A stretch of DNA of 27,281 nt from RGIG6353 sp045594565 (GCA_045594565.1 JAZNYT010000112.1:1-27281); one strand, 5' to 3'; numbered from the stretch's first letter, positions 16,043-24,714 are shown. Numbers and translations: made by a program. The notes: generated from the sequence alone by a model not told the origin.

Positions 16043-17036
16043 AGTTAAGTATCTTAATTTTTCGAATCACGTATGCAAAGAGTACCGAAGCTAAAACAGT
16101 TATAACAAAAATATAAAGTTCCGAAACCAATGGAGATGCGTTTATCATAAAGTGTTTTAAGATAATTTCGATGATTGCAACATGGATAAAATACATACCG
16201 TAGCTGATTCCCGAAAGTGTTTTAGTGAAAGTGCCCGCACTTTTTACGGTCATTCTGAAAAGCGAGAAAATGCCGATAGCAAAGAGAAAAGCGCTTATGT
16301 CAAATCCGCCGTTATGTATAAAGCTTATGGCGTTCTCGGAAGATGCATTGTGGTTTCCAAAAGCAGAAATGCAAAGACCAAGCACACCCAGTAAAAGCAA
16401 AACGGTTTTCTGTATTTTAGTAAACTTCAGTCTGTCAATCAGATATCCCGCCACAAAGAAAAGAGAGTATCCGTTTCCCAAGGGGTCAAATAAATACACG
16501 TAGTAGGGTGATATGGTATTGTTTATCAGCGGTCGGAACGTTGTGCAAAAGCCCAGAAGGAACATAAACACCATAATCTCGGAAACAGAGCGGTTATCGA
16601 CTACGTTCTTTATAAAAGGAGCAAGAAGGTAAAGGGCTATCAAGGTATAAAGATACCAGAGATGATATCCGTTTCCGTTGCCGAGAATGCCGTCAACAAG
16701 CGCCTTGAAGCTGAATGTTCCGTTTGTCATATAGAGTGAAAAGAAGTAATATATCACGTTCCACGACAAAAGAGGAATGAGGAGCTTCGGAATTCTTTTC
16801 TTGTAGAAGGCTTTCACGTTACCCGTCAAATCGTCGCCAAGTATGAGCACTCCGCTTATCATTAAGAATATAGGAACACCTGTTCTGACAACCGAATTTG
16901 TAATCAGATTGAAATAGTAAGATTTCGTACCGAAGTAAAGAGGATTAAAAACGTAAGGAGTTATGCAGTGAAGCATAATAACCGAGAGAATCGCAAAAAT
17001 TCTGAGCGAATAAATGTAACTTATTTCCCGTTTCAT
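16041..17036 (-). CDS. Acyltransferase-3 family membrane protein
   Basis: 331 residues with about ten membrane segments. The conserved first-helix histidine is in IMLHCITPY; the second signature is VPIFLMISGVLILG. Same family as the converging gene at 14983-16020. Acyl donor and acceptor are unknown. It starts 14 bp after the PFL-like gene with only a poor ribosome site (GGTAT), so coupling to the upstream gene or weak expression is likely. Confidence 0.9.
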   Translation of the reverse strand: MKREISYIYSLRIFAILSVIMLHCITPYVFNPLYFGTKSYYFNLITNSVVRTGVPIFLMISGVLILGDDLTGNVKAFYKKRIPKLLIPLLSWNVIYYFFSLYMTNGTFSFKALVDGILGNGNGYHLWYLYTLIALYLLAPFIKNVVDNRSVSEIMVFMFLLGFCTTFRPLINNTISPYYVYLFDPLGNGYSLFFVAGYLIDRLKFTKIQKTVLLLLGVLGLCISAFGNHNASSENAISFIHNGGFDISAFLFAIGIFSLFRMTVKSAGTFTKTLSGISYGMYFIHVAIIEIILKHFMINASPLVSELYIFVITVLASVLFAYVIRKIKILN

Positions 17037-17050
17037 ACTAGGATACCGTT

Positions 17051-18406
17051 TTAGTTCTTGTTACCGTGTATGGGGGCGGGAATCTTTCCGCCACGGTTAA
17101 TGAATTTTTCAGCCGATACGTTCATTACGGGCATAATGGGCGCGCGTCCGAGAAGTCCACCGAATTCAACGTAGTCGCCAACTGTCTTACCGGGTACGGG
17201 AATTACTCTTACTGCGGTTGTCTTACTGTTTACCATGCCAATTGCCATTTCGTCGGCAATCATAGCCGAAATGGTAGTAGCAGGAGTGTCACCGGGTACC
17301 GCAACCATATCTATACCTACACTGCATACTGCAGTCATAGCTTCAAGCTTACCGAGAGTGAGAACACCCTTGGCAGTACTGTCTATCATTCCTATGTCTT
17401 CGCTTACGGGTATGAATGCGCCTGAAAGTCCTCCGACTCTGGGACTTGCCATAGTTCCGCCCTTCTTAACAGCATCGTTAAGGATAGCAAGAGCAGCGGT
17501 TGTTCCGTGTCCTCCTACAGTTTCGATTCCCATTTCCTCAAGAACGTGACCTACACTGTCGCCTATAACAGGTGTTGGAGCAAGAGACAGGTCAACGATA
17601 CCGAATTCTGCATTGAGTCTCTTTGCCGCTTCCTTAGCGATAAGCTGACCGACCCTTGTTATCTTAAATGCGGTCTTCTTAATAACCTCTGCTACCTCCG
17701 TTATGTCGGCATCGGGAATATTCTTGAGCGCGTGATGAACAACTCCGGGGCCTGAAACGCCTACGTTTATAACTGTGTCGCCCTCGCCTACTCCGTGGAA
17801 AGCACCTGCCATAAAGGGATTATCCTCAACGGCGTTACAGAACACAACGAATTTTGCACATCCAAAGCCATCTCTGTCTGCCGTGAGGTCGGCACTCTTC
17901 TTTATTATTTCGCCGATAAGCTTTATCGCATCAAGATTTATACCCGAGCGTGTAGTACCTACGTTTACCGATGAGCAAAGCTTGTCTGTGGTTGCAAGTA
18001 CCTCGGGAATACTGTTAATAAAGGAGCGTTCCGCCTCTGTCATAGACTTATGAACAAGTGCGGAATAACCGCCGAGAAAGTCAACGCCTACTGTTTTTGC
18101 GGCGTTGTCAAGGGCGCGGGCAAGAACGATTTCCTCTCCCATAAAGTTCGATGTAAGAAGGCTTGCGGGAGTAATGGAGATACGCTTGTTTACAATGGGC
18201 ACTCCGTACATAGAAGAAAGCTCTTCACCCACCTTAACGATATTCTCTGCTCTTTTACAGATAGTGTCGTATACTGCATCTGCAGTCTTTTTGGCGCTTT
18301 CTCTAATGCAAGAGAAAAGAGATATGCCCATGGTTATGGTACGAACGTCAAAGTGTTCTTCCTTGACCATATTTATAGTTTCAAGAATTTCACTGTTATT
18401 AAGCAT
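17051..18406 (-). CDS. PFL family / UPF0210 (DUF711) protein
   Basis: 451 residues. Characteristic stretches: MLNNSEILETINMVKEEHFDVRTITMGISL at the start (read as NSEILETI then VRTITMGISL), GVDFLGGYSALVHK, NPFMAGAFHGVGEGD, SGPGVVHHAL and TVGGHGTTAALAILNDA. The fold resembles the glycyl-radical enzyme barrel, but members lack the glycyl radical motif and the activity has not been shown. AAGGAG precedes the ATG. Ten bases downstream of the ACT-domain gene, an arrangement kept across Firmicutes, so the two proteins probably work together. Confidence 0.93.
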   Translation of the reverse strand: MLNNSEILETINMVKEEHFDVRTITMGISLFSCIRESAKKTADAVYDTICKRAENIVKVGEELSSMYGVPIVNKRISITPASLLTSNFMGEEIVLARALDNAAKTVGVDFLGGYSALVHKSMTEAERSFINSIPEVLATTDKLCSSVNVGTTRSGINLDAIKLIGEIIKKSADLTADRDGFGCAKFVVFCNAVEDNPFMAGAFHGVGEGDTVINVGVSGPGVVHHALKNIPDADITEVAEVIKKTAFKITRVGQLIAKEAAKRLNAEFGIVDLSLAPTPVIGDSVGHVLEEMGIETVGGHGTTAALAILNDAVKKGGTMASPRVGGLSGAFIPVSEDIGMIDSTAKGVLTLGKLEAMTAVCSVGIDMVAVPGDTPATTISAMIADEMAIGMVNSKTTAVRVIPVPGKTVGDYVEFGGLLGRAPIMPVMNVSAEKFINRGGKIPAPIHGNKN

Positions 18407-18415
18407 AGTATCTCC

Positions 18416-18685
18416 TTATATCTTGTGCATATTATTGAAAACGTCTTCGTGCTGAACGTATATATCAACACCTATCTCTGCACCGAGAGTCTTCATTTCA
18501 TCTACAAGAGCGGTAAAGCCTACTTTACTGTTTGTAATTTCAATGAGCATTACCATTGTAAAATAGCTCTGCATTATAGTCTGTGATATATCCTCTATGT
18601 TTATATCGTTTTCAGCAAGCTTGGTGCTGACCTTCGCTATTATTCCTGACTTATCTTTTCCGATGACCGTTATAATTGCTTTCAT
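18416..18685 (-). CDS. ACT domain protein (UPF0237)
   Basis: 89 residues, a single ACT domain (beta-alpha-beta-beta-alpha-beta): MKAIITVIGKDKSGIIAKVS, ENDINIEDISQTIMQ and YFTMVMLIEI. ACT domains bind amino acids or other small ligands. Expected to partner the adjacent UPF0210 protein, perhaps as a ligand-sensing subunit. Own promoter upstream at 18715-18743. Confidence 0.93.
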   Translation of the reverse strand: MKAIITVIGKDKSGIIAKVSTKLAENDINIEDISQTIMQSYFTMVMLIEITNSKVGFTALVDEMKTLGAEIGVDIYVQHEDVFNNMHKI

Positions 18686-18714
18686 TGCTTTTTCCTTTCA
18701 AATCATTTTTATTC

Positions 18715-18743
18715 ATTGTAGCATAAGACTTATAAAAAAGCAA
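18715..18743 (-). promoter_or_regulatory. Promoter of ACT/UPF0210 operon
   Basis: -35 TTGCTT (18743-18738), 17-bp spacer, -10 TACAAT (18720-18715). The -35 overlaps the T-tract of the upstream terminator. Confidence 0.6.
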
Positions 18744-18773
18744 GAACAAGGCATGAAAAACATACCTTGTTCT
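18743..18773 (-). terminator. Terminator of DUF11 gene
   Basis: Stem AGAACAAGG (18743-18751) / CCTTGTTCT (18765-18773), extended by ATG/CAT pairs around an A-rich loop, then TTGCTTTTTT on the minus strand. Confidence 0.8.
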
Positions 18774-18779
18774 GATATT

Positions 18780-19628
18780 TTATACTGTACCCGTTACTGT
18801 AATTACAGAAACGCCGGGATTGATTACGAGATTTCCTGTGACGGGATCTTGTGTATAGGTTGCCGCAGGAACCTCGATAACTCCGCTATTCGTCTGAAAT
18901 ACTCCGTTTTGATAGGTATAATCCGTTCCAAGTGTGAGCGGTGTGTCGTTGTAGGTAACGGTTATATTCTGCAAAACGGGGTCAAAGGTATCCGACACTA
19001 TCAGGTCGTCGGTAGCTACCGCCCCTGTGTTGCCTGTATTCTGAATAACAAAGGTATAGGTTATCTGTCCGTTTTCAGAAACAGTTGTGGGACAAAGTGC
19101 CTTTGTTATAGAGAGATTTGGGGCTGTTTCGGGTGTTACCGTTTCGCTAACGGTAATTGTTTCGGTAAGGTTTCCGCCGCTTATGGTAGCGGTGTTGGTG
19201 ATACTGTCTCCGACGCTCAAGGGAGCAAAGCCGTTTGCTTCCGCTTCATAGATAAACATTGCCGTACCGCCCGCAGGGACGTTCACATCCGTTACCGTAA
19301 TACCGTTTGCCACAGTTACTGTGGGAGCGGGCTGAAGTATACCGTTTATGTAGTAATTTATAGAACCTTCAACGTAGGTCAAGGGATAAAGAGTACCCGT
19401 ACCGAAGGGGTATGCACCGAGATTATCGGCAATGGTAAGTCCCGTATAGGGAGCTGCTGAAGAGTTAACTACCGTTATAACGTAGGTTACGGTGTCGCCT
19501 CTTGAATAGGTATCAACTACTGCATTTTTGGATGCAGTTAGTGCTTCTATTATATTTCCCGTGACCACGTTCGAGTTGGTGACGGTATTATTATAAGAAA
19601 GCGTTGCTTGGTTTGTAAATATTGGCAT
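18780..19628 (-). CDS. DUF11-repeat protein without signal peptide
   Basis: 282 residues with two DUF11-like beta-sandwich repeats, about 31-140 and 165-265. Each repeat shows the typical ANLSITK-like edge (SKNAVVDTYSRGDTVTYVITVVN; NLSITKALC) and a TITVSETVTPE linker. DUF11 repeats normally occur in exported cell-surface proteins, but this one starts MPIFTNQATLSYN with no signal sequence, transmembrane or sorting motif. It may reach the surface by another route, for example as part of a spore coat or exosporium; that is inference. GGAGG lies 6 nt before the ATG. The promoter is unclear. Confidence 0.9.
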   Translation of the reverse strand: MPIFTNQATLSYNNTVTNSNVVTGNIIEALTASKNAVVDTYSRGDTVTYVITVVNSSAAPYTGLTIADNLGAYPFGTGTLYPLTYVEGSINYYINGILQPAPTVTVANGITVTDVNVPAGGTAMFIYEAEANGFAPLSVGDSITNTATISGGNLTETITVSETVTPETAPNLSITKALCPTTVSENGQITYTFVIQNTGNTGAVATDDLIVSDTFDPVLQNITVTYNDTPLTLGTDYTYQNGVFQTNSGVIEVPAATYTQDPVTGNLVINPGVSVITVTGTV

Positions 19629-19678
19629 ATAATACCTCCGTATTTTATTAGGGCAAAGCCCAATGTATTATATGCCAA
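19622..19678 (-). repeat. Perfect 13-bp inverted repeat across the DUF11 gene start
   Basis: TTGGCATATAATA (19622-19634 on plus) and TATTATATGCCAA (19666-19678) are exact complements, 31 bp apart. One arm contains the start codon, next to the GGAGG site; the other carries TATAAT/CATATAATA that could serve as a -10 element. A small GGGC-AAA-GCCC hairpin lies between. It could be an operator, or an RNA hairpin covering the start if transcription begins further upstream. Confidence 0.75.
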
Positions 19679-19693
19679 AGGTTGATAATCCCG

Positions 19694-20419
19694 TTAAAGT
19701 GAATCAAACAAAAGAGCTTTTATCTTTGTAAAGCTTTCAAAAGGATAGCGTTTATAATCCTTTACAGAAAAAGAAAATTTGCCGTTTGGTGTCAATAGTA
19801 TTATTCTTGAAAAGTTTACGTACACCTTACTTCCCTTCACAAAAAAGCCATCGTAAACGCCTGCAACAATATCACAAAGTCCGAGATAAAGCTTGAATTC
19901 ATCGTTATTATCGATATACATTTCATAAACGTACCTGCAGTTTTTGAGAAGATACGCGCTTGTCATAATGCAGGACCGGGGTCCTATCTCTTTTGCTATC
20001 AGAGGATTTTCAAGAGTGAGCCATTCAGCAACGTCGAAGCGATAGTAGAGAGAATTCGGTGAAAAATTGAGACTGAGTTCTTTGATCTCACGTCTCGGAA
20101 GCTTTATAAAGGAGGTTACCTTACCAAAGTGGATAACTCCCGGGCTATCATCCGAAAACAAATTCTTTGAGCGATAGAGCGCTACGTATTCAACACTCTC
20201 GGGTAAATCAAAAGCGTCGGCGGGAACGTGATAAAATCTGTGTCTTAAATTCAAATCATATTGTTCAACGTTTTTCACTGCTCCGAGAAGCAAGTTTCTT
20301 TTTGACACATCTTCCCCTCTCACGAAATCCTCGTATTCGTCGAGAAGGTCAAAATATGTAATGCTATATCTCTTGAAGAGAAAGAGCAGGATACTTTTGA
20401 AAAATTCTTTGATTTTCAT
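19694..20419 (-). CDS. Hypothetical protein, 241 residues
   Basis: Not recognised with confidence. No signal peptide; the N-terminal segment KEFFKSILLFLFKRYS is amphipathic or weakly hydrophobic. The region ALYRSKNLFSDDSPGVIHFGKV, shown here as ALYRSKNLF then GVIHFGKV, faintly resembles a beta-barrel segment seen next to nuclease domains in some restriction proteins (an impression only). An acidic/aromatic C-terminal part follows, with many tyrosines and phenylalanines. AAGGAC precedes the ATG. It is 9 bp after pnuC, so cotranscribed. Confidence 0.7.
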   Translation of the reverse strand: MKIKEFFKSILLFLFKRYSITYFDLLDEYEDFVRGEDVSKRNLLLGAVKNVEQYDLNLRHRFYHVPADAFDLPESVEYVALYRSKNLFSDDSPGVIHFGKVTSFIKLPRREIKELSLNFSPNSLYYRFDVAEWLTLENPLIAKEIGPRSCIMTSAYLLKNCRYVYEMYIDNNDEFKLYLGLCDIVAGVYDGFFVKGSKVYVNFSRIILLTPNGKFSFSVKDYKRYPFESFTKIKALLFDSL

Positions 20420-20428
20420 TTTTCGTCC

Positions 20429-21112
20429 TTAACTTTGTCTTTTTTTCATTTTCAGCCAGCTTATAAAGCCGTATATATCATTCACAAGGAATACAAGGAA
20501 GCATATAACTACCGAGAGATATGATATATCCTCGATAGAAGCAAGTACCCAGAGCACAATAAGAACAACGTCGTTTAGGGCATATGCAAGCGCGAAGAAG
20601 GGATTTCGTCTGAAGGTCAGATATACCGCAATAAAGGTTGTGGTTACAGAAAAGGTACTTGGTAATAAATTTGCAGTTTTGAAAAAAGCAAGAATATAGT
20701 AAAAGGCTACGGTAACGGCTAATGTCAAAGCAGTCAAAAGAAGATAATCATAAGCTTTTAGAGTGTCTACCTTAACCTCATTTTTATTTCCTTTGTATGG
20801 ATTCTTAAGCCATGACACCAGAGAGAACACAGCCATAGGCATACTCATTCCAATGTAGGTTATCATTTCACCGTAGTACTTGAAGGTAAATGATATATAG
20901 CCGTACAAAATGCTGAAAATAATCATCAACAGCTGACTTAAGGCATTGCCCTTTGCGCCTAAAATAAGAGATGTAACGCCGATAAGCGATGCAATAAGTG
21001 TAAGCACGTCAGTGTTATCGAAAAAGAAATAAGAAAAGAGAATAAGTATGACGGATGCAGTCCATAAAGCCTTTTCAAACAAAGTAAAATAGTTCAAAAG
21101 TCTTTTTATCAT
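20429..21112 (-). CDS. pnuC: PnuC-family vitamin/nucleoside transporter
   Basis: 227 residues with seven to eight membrane segments. PnuC-type carriers import nicotinamide riboside or related vitamins (some members take thiamine or riboflavin). Signature-like parts: YGYISFTFKYYGEMITYIGM, NDVVLIVLWVLA and a C-terminal VNDIYGFISWLK. The frame is open eight codons upstream but GGGGG lies directly ahead of ATG 21112. The substrate cannot be read from the sequence. Control is probably through the structured leader at 21113-21214. Confidence 0.88.
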   Translation of the reverse strand: MIKRLLNYFTLFEKALWTASVILILFSYFFFDNTDVLTLIASLIGVTSLILGAKGNALSQLLMIIFSILYGYISFTFKYYGEMITYIGMSMPMAVFSLVSWLKNPYKGNKNEVKVDTLKAYDYLLLTALTLAVTVAFYYILAFFKTANLLPSTFSVTTTFIAVYLTFRRNPFFALAYALNDVVLIVLWVLASIEDISYLSVVICFLVFLVNDIYGFISWLKMKKRQS

Positions 21113-21214
21113 TTTTCCCCCTAAGAAAAAAAGCACTCTCTCATCACATCTTCAAAGACCTTACGACGTGACAGACGAATGCTTTACATTCTGCTACCCG
21201 GTGGCAGTTTCTAC
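21113..21214 (-). promoter_or_regulatory. Structured leader with terminator hairpin (putative riboswitch/attenuator)
   Basis: Read on the minus strand. A 5' hairpin CGGTG/CACCG lies next to an alternative CTGC/GCAG pairing, then GAATG can pair with CATTC (about 21192-21178). The same CATTC also forms the base of a long terminator stem: GCATTCGTCTGTCACGTC (21182-21165) with GATGTGATGAGAGAGTGC (21150-21133), 14-nt loop, then seven T (21132-21126) and GGGGG before the ATG. Mutually exclusive pairings plus a terminator are what a transcriptional riboswitch looks like. Five G-U pairs in the long stem favour the minus strand. I could not match it to the cores of TPP, FMN, purine, preQ1-I, THF or T-box elements. 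Confidence 0.6.
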
Positions 21215-21220
21215 ACCGAA

Positions 21221-21249
21221 ATAATAACATATCTTAATTTTTTTGTCAA
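21221..21249 (-). promoter_or_regulatory. Promoter of pnuC
   Basis: -35 TTGACA (21249-21244), 17-bp spacer, -10 TATTAT (21226-21221), placing the start near 21214, exactly where the structured leader begins. The -35 abuts the stop codon of the DUF4097 gene. Confidence 0.85.
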
Positions 21250-21250
21250 G

Positions 21251-22210
21251 TTATTTTATAGTTATTTTTATATCTCCTGTATCGGTTTTGATATCGCATA
21301 TACCGCCATCAGCGGTGTTGGGAACGCGTATATCTCCCGTACTTGTTTCGGTAAGAAAAAGCTTATCGGAAAGGAGAGTTCCGTCAACGTCTCCCGTGTC
21401 GGTTTCAATCTTTATTTCACCTGCATCGGAAAGGCTTATATCAACGTCGCCTGTATCTGTTTCAATTGTCATAAGCTCGTCTACAAGAACTCTTTTTAAA
21501 GAAACGTCACCGGTATCTGCCTCAGCAGAAAGCGCCTTGACTTTAACCTCTGCTATTTTAATGCTGCCGGTATCGCTCAATATTTTCAGCTTATTCATGT
21601 CGCTCGAACCAAGGACACTTATGTCTCCTGTGCTTGACTCTATTGAAATGGTGTCAGCGATGCTGCAGCTCGCAGTAACATCTCCCGTACCTGAGGATAC
21701 CAAGACTTTGGAAACAAAAGGAGAATAAAGCACTACGTCGCCAGTAGCCGTAAACACCGAAAGACTGTCAAAAGAAAATCCTTTAATCTCCACGTCGCCT
21801 GTGTGAGAATCAATTCTTACATTGCCATAGCTTTCTTCGGGAAGATACACTGTGATATCGGTCTTACCCCAAAATATCCCTATGTAGTCGTACCATTTTT
21901 TGTTATTATCATAGTCAATTTCAAGGGTATTGTCACGTACCTCAACCCTGTAATTCACCTTAGGGTCTTCGCGAATCACCACCTCGCAATTACCTTTGCC
22001 CGAGGGAAGAAAAATCACGTCACATTCTTCGGTGTTGATTCTTACGTTATCGAAGCTTTCGTAAAATTCGTAGGTGTTGGTTACGGTAGAAAACGTATTG
22101 AGTCCCGAAAGCTCAAAATCCATCGCCGCAACGCTGAAAAAAATCAAGGCGAATCCTATTACGGTAAATACGGTCGCTATGATAATAGCAATAGACGTTG
22201 ACTTTTTCAT
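21251..22210 (-). CDS. DUF4097 beta-repeat membrane protein
   Basis: 319 residues: an N-terminal membrane helix (about 7-30) and an extracellular or periplasm-facing domain with ten copies of a TGD/TGS-based repeat (for example HTGDVEI, ATGDVVL, GTGDVTA, STGDISV, DTGSIKI, DTGDVSL, DTGDVDI, DTGDVDG, STGDIRV, DTGDIKI) from about residue 135 to the end, one every 19-21 residues, as expected for a beta-helix. This is the LiaG-like part of PadR-DUF1700-DUF4097 operons, associated with envelope stress in some Firmicutes. It starts with a four-base overlap with the DUF1700 gene. Confidence 0.9.
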   Translation of the reverse strand: MKKSTSIAIIIATVFTVIGFALIFFSVAAMDFELSGLNTFSTVTNTYEFYESFDNVRINTEECDVIFLPSGKGNCEVVIREDPKVNYRVEVRDNTLEIDYDNNKKWYDYIGIFWGKTDITVYLPEESYGNVRIDSHTGDVEIKGFSFDSLSVFTATGDVVLYSPFVSKVLVSSGTGDVTASCSIADTISIESSTGDISVLGSSDMNKLKILSDTGSIKIAEVKVKALSAEADTGDVSLKRVLVDELMTIETDTGDVDISLSDAGEIKIETDTGDVDGTLLSDKLFLTETSTGDIRVPNTADGGICDIKTDTGDIKITIK

Positions 22211-22809
22211 TCTGCCACTTCCTTTCCCACAAAGAGTAATTTAAGCTTTCGCATACATAATTTGGTAAGGCTTACCAATGCCTTGGTGATAAGCTTTGAA
22301 AACAGAGTTGAGAATATACCGACTCCGACGAGAACAAAGGTCACGCCAAGAGTGAGCATAAATTCATAAACGCCCGTTTCCACGAGATACCTTACGGATA
22401 TAAAGAGAGTTCCGAAGGATGCCGCAAAAAATGATATTGCAGTAGCCCACACCGATACAACGAGTGACCACAGAGTTATATAAAGAGAGAATAAAACGGC
22501 AATGAGTGCCACAAGAATAGGCAGCCACACGACAGCACCTATAATGATTGCCGCGATACCGAAGCCGTGAGCGGTGCCATTCTTTTTCACTTTCCTTTTT
22601 ACGAGAGTAGCAATCGGAACGTCCGAAAGTATATCTTTTACTATAACTTCGGGATCTCCGAGAGTTGATACTGCTTCTTCCTCGCTCATTCCCTCGTCAA
22701 TGCGGTCATAAATTATTTCACTATAATATTCGCACCAGTGATTTACATCGTCGTCAGGTATTCCATCAAGACCTTTTCGTAGCTTCCTTATAAAATCAAG
22801 CTTGTCCAT
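22207..22809 (-). CDS. DUF1700 (HAAS) membrane protein
   Basis: 200 residues. The N-terminal HAAS domain (about 1-75) has the motif FIRKLRKGLDGIPDDDVNHWCEYYSEII and VSTLGDPEVIVKDIL; three membrane segments follow (about 85-175). In this family it is always coupled with PadR regulators. It overlaps the end of the PadR gene by 14 bases and the DUF4097 start by four, so the three genes are one transcript. Confidence 0.9.
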   Translation of the reverse strand: MDKLDFIRKLRKGLDGIPDDDVNHWCEYYSEIIYDRIDEGMSEEEAVSTLGDPEVIVKDILSDVPIATLVKRKVKKNGTAHGFGIAAIIIGAVVWLPILVALIAVLFSLYITLWSLVVSVWATAISFFAASFGTLFISVRYLVETGVYEFMLTLGVTFVLVGVGIFSTLFSKLITKALVSLTKLCMRKLKLLFVGKEVAE

Positions 22810-23122
22810 TTTTATCTTCCTCCCTCACCACAAAATTATATACGTTCAATATTTCCTGCCATTCTTTTTTAAATTCCTCTATTCGTTCAACGCCGAGTGA
22901 GGTTATATGATAATATTTTCTGAGTCTTCCGTTAAATTCTTCGACTCGTACCGTAAGACAGCGGTTAAGCTCAAGACGGCGAAGTATAGGATAAAGAGTT
23001 GACTCTGATATCTCCACACATGGCTTTAAAAGCTTTATTATTTCGTAGCCGTAGGAATCCTTATCTTTTATGGCGCCAAGAACGCAGACGTCGAGAAGAC
23101 CTCTTTTGAGTTGAATATCCAT
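22796..23122 (-). CDS. PadR-family transcriptional regulator
   Basis: 108 residues, one winged-helix domain: MDIQLKRGLLDVCVLGAIKD, the recognition region SYGYEIIKLLKPCVEISESTLYPILRRLE and a beta-wing GRLRKYYHITSLG. It has a short C-terminal dimerisation helix, as in PadR subfamily 2. It probably represses its own operon through the palindrome at 23143-23163. GGGAGG precedes the ATG. Confidence 0.93.
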   Translation of the reverse strand: MDIQLKRGLLDVCVLGAIKDKDSYGYEIIKLLKPCVEISESTLYPILRRLELNRCLTVRVEEFNGRLRKYYHITSLGVERIEEFKKEWQEILNVYNFVVREEDKNGQA

Positions 23123-23142
23123 ACAATACCTCCCATCACATA

Positions 23143-23173
23143 ATACTATACATCACATAGTATGTTTTGTCAA
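23143..23173 (-). promoter_or_regulatory. PadR operon promoter with embedded palindrome
   Basis: -35 TTGACA (23173-23168), 17-bp spacer, -10 TATAGT (23150-23145). An inverted repeat ATACTA-N9-TAGTAT (23143-23163) covers the -10 and most of the spacer, placed to block RNA polymerase. This fits an autorepressing PadR operator. Confidence 0.8.
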
Positions 23174-23175
23174 GA

Positions 23176-23200
23176 AAAAAGTGACTGAAAGTCACTTTTT
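23176..23200 (-). terminator. Terminator of dCMP deaminase/nitrilase operon
   Basis: Stem AAAAAGTGACT (23176-23186) / AGTCACTTTTT (23190-23200) with a GAA loop, then TTTTTTC on the minus strand. It sits just upstream of the PadR promoter. Confidence 0.85.
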
Positions 23201-23201
23201 C

Positions 23202-24083
23202 TTATCCTCTGTAATTTTTTCTTTTAAAGGGTTCGTCAATTCGTTTACCTACAAGCATAGAGTATTTGGAAGGACGGCGGAAGGCGTTTCCGTGGACTTC
23301 GTTTTTTCTATATTCTCTCAGTATGTCGAGGTCAAGCTCAGCGATAAATACTCCCTCCTCGCCATCTGCTTCAAGTATACAAGTATCTCTTGAGCCTTCA
23401 AGGTCGGGGAGATATGCAACGCCGTCAAAAGTGGTGGAGTGACCGTTGCAATCGGGCACTGTATCGGGATAGTTACAGGTTGCTATAGCCATCATATTTT
23501 CGTATGCTCTTGCGCGAAGCTGAGAGATACGGTTTATCTCCATAGGGCAAGCGTTGGGCACAAGTACAAGCTCGGCACCTTTCAGCATAAGAATTCTGGC
23601 ACTTTCGGGAAATTCTCTGTCATAGCAGATCATCGCACCGACGCTGACTTCCCCAAGTCTTGTATCGAGAGTACATACGCCGAAATCGTCACCTTGGGTA
23701 AGTGCTTTTTCTACAGAAAAATCGCAGGTATGCACCTTGGAGTAAGATAGCACCTTTTCACCGTGACGGTCGATGAGGATAAGTGAGTTTTTAGGACCTG
23801 TTTCGCATTCTTCGAGATAGGTTATACCTATTGCCATATCAAGCTCTTTTGCAAGAGTGGCAAAGGCATTCACAAAATTGCTATGCTCGGGAATAGCATC
23901 CTTTGTCCAGTCATCCGGTCTATCATATATATTGTAGCCGTTGCTCCACATTTCGGGAAAGAGCGCTATGTCGGCGCCCTTCTGATGAGCTTTTATACAG
24001 GCTGTAATTCCTTTGTTAAGGTTATCCTGCAGATTTCCTGCAGGTGCAATCTGTAAAAGTGCAATTTTAAGTTTCTTCATCAT
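23202..24083 (-). CDS. Carbon-nitrogen hydrolase (nitrilase superfamily)
   Basis: 293 residues. The Glu-Lys-Cys catalytic triad is visible: E44 in LFPEMWSNGY, K116 in SYSKVHTC and C153 in MICYDREFPESARI. Members hydrolyse amides or carbamoyl groups; the substrate of this one is not determined. The frame extends upstream to a TTG, but the plausible start is the ATG at 24083 (or 24080). It follows the dCMP deaminase by 16 bp. Confidence 0.92.
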   Translation of the reverse strand: MMKKLKIALLQIAPAGNLQDNLNKGITACIKAHQKGADIALFPEMWSNGYNIYDRPDDWTKDAIPEHSNFVNAFATLAKELDMAIGITYLEECETGPKNSLILIDRHGEKVLSYSKVHTCDFSVEKALTQGDDFGVCTLDTRLGEVSVGAMICYDREFPESARILMLKGAELVLVPNACPMEINRISQLRARAYENMMAIATCNYPDTVPDCNGHSTTFDGVAYLPDLEGSRDTCILEADGEEGVFIAELDLDILREYRKNEVHGNAFRRPSKYSMLVGKRIDEPFKRKNYRG

Positions 24084-24099
24084 AAAATTCTTCTTATTT

Positions 24100-24591
24100 T
24101 TATTCTTCCGCAACGAAATTAAGCTTCAGGCTATCTATGTTTGCTTCAAGCTTTGTGAGCTTCACGCCTGCAGAGGCGAGCATTCTTTTGGATGCAATCG
24201 TTCCTTCGGTTGCAGCGTATTTATCAGAGAGATATATTACTTCTTTAATCCCGCTTTGTATTATAGCCTTTGCACATTCATTGCAAGGAAAAAGAGCAAC
24301 GTAGAGTCTGGAAGACGCCAGATTCTTGCCGCCTGCATTAAGAATAGCGTTAAGCTCCGCATGTACTACGTAAGGATACTTAGTATCCGAAAAGCCACCC
24401 TCTCTGCCCCAAGGAAATTCATCGTCGGAGCATCCGCGCGGAAATCCGTTATATCCGGTAGACAGTATTCTGTTGTCGTCGTCAACGATACATGCACCAA
24501 CCTGTGTACTGGGGTCCTTTGACCTCATCGCCGCAAGAAGCGCCACTCCCATAAAATATTCGTCCCAGGAAATATAATCTTTTCTTTTCAT
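24100..24591 (-). CDS. Deoxycytidylate deaminase (dCMP deaminase, ComEB type)
   Basis: 163 residues. Deaminates dCMP to dUMP, supplying thymidylate synthase. The zinc motifs are H77-A-E79 (ELNAI follows) and P102-C103-N-E-C106, the cytidine deaminase pair spaced as in dCMP deaminases. An SKDPSTQVGACIVD stretch (about 24-37) is also typical. A good AGGAGAG ribosome site and its own promoter precede it. Confidence 0.95.
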   Translation of the reverse strand: MKRKDYISWDEYFMGVALLAAMRSKDPSTQVGACIVDDDNRILSTGYNGFPRGCSDDEFPWGREGGFSDTKYPYVVHAELNAILNAGGKNLASSRLYVALFPCNECAKAIIQSGIKEVIYLSDKYAATEGTIASKRMLASAGVKLTKLEANIDSLKLNFVAEE

Positions 24592-24619
24592 ATAAGCTCT
24601 CCTCGAATATATTTTAATG

Positions 24620-24648
24620 ATTATAACACACTTTTTATACTTTTGCTA
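24620..24648 (-). promoter_or_regulatory. Probable promoter of dCMP deaminase gene
   Basis: Perfect -10 TATAAT (24625-24620). The hexamer 17 bp upstream is TAGCAA, a poor -35, so strength or sigma factor use is uncertain. Confidence 0.5.
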
Positions 24649-24679
24649 TAGTTTTTTACAGGTTTTGGCAAAAAATATT

Positions 24680-24704
24680 AAAACCTCCCGTAACGGGAGG
24701 TTTT
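24680..24704 (-). terminator. Terminator of creatininase pair
   Basis: Stem AAAACCTCCCG (24680-24690) / CGGGAGGTTTT (24694-24704), TAA loop, T-rich tail on both sides. It closes the minus-strand creatininase operon. Confidence 0.9.
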
Positions 24705-24714
24705 ATATCGCTTA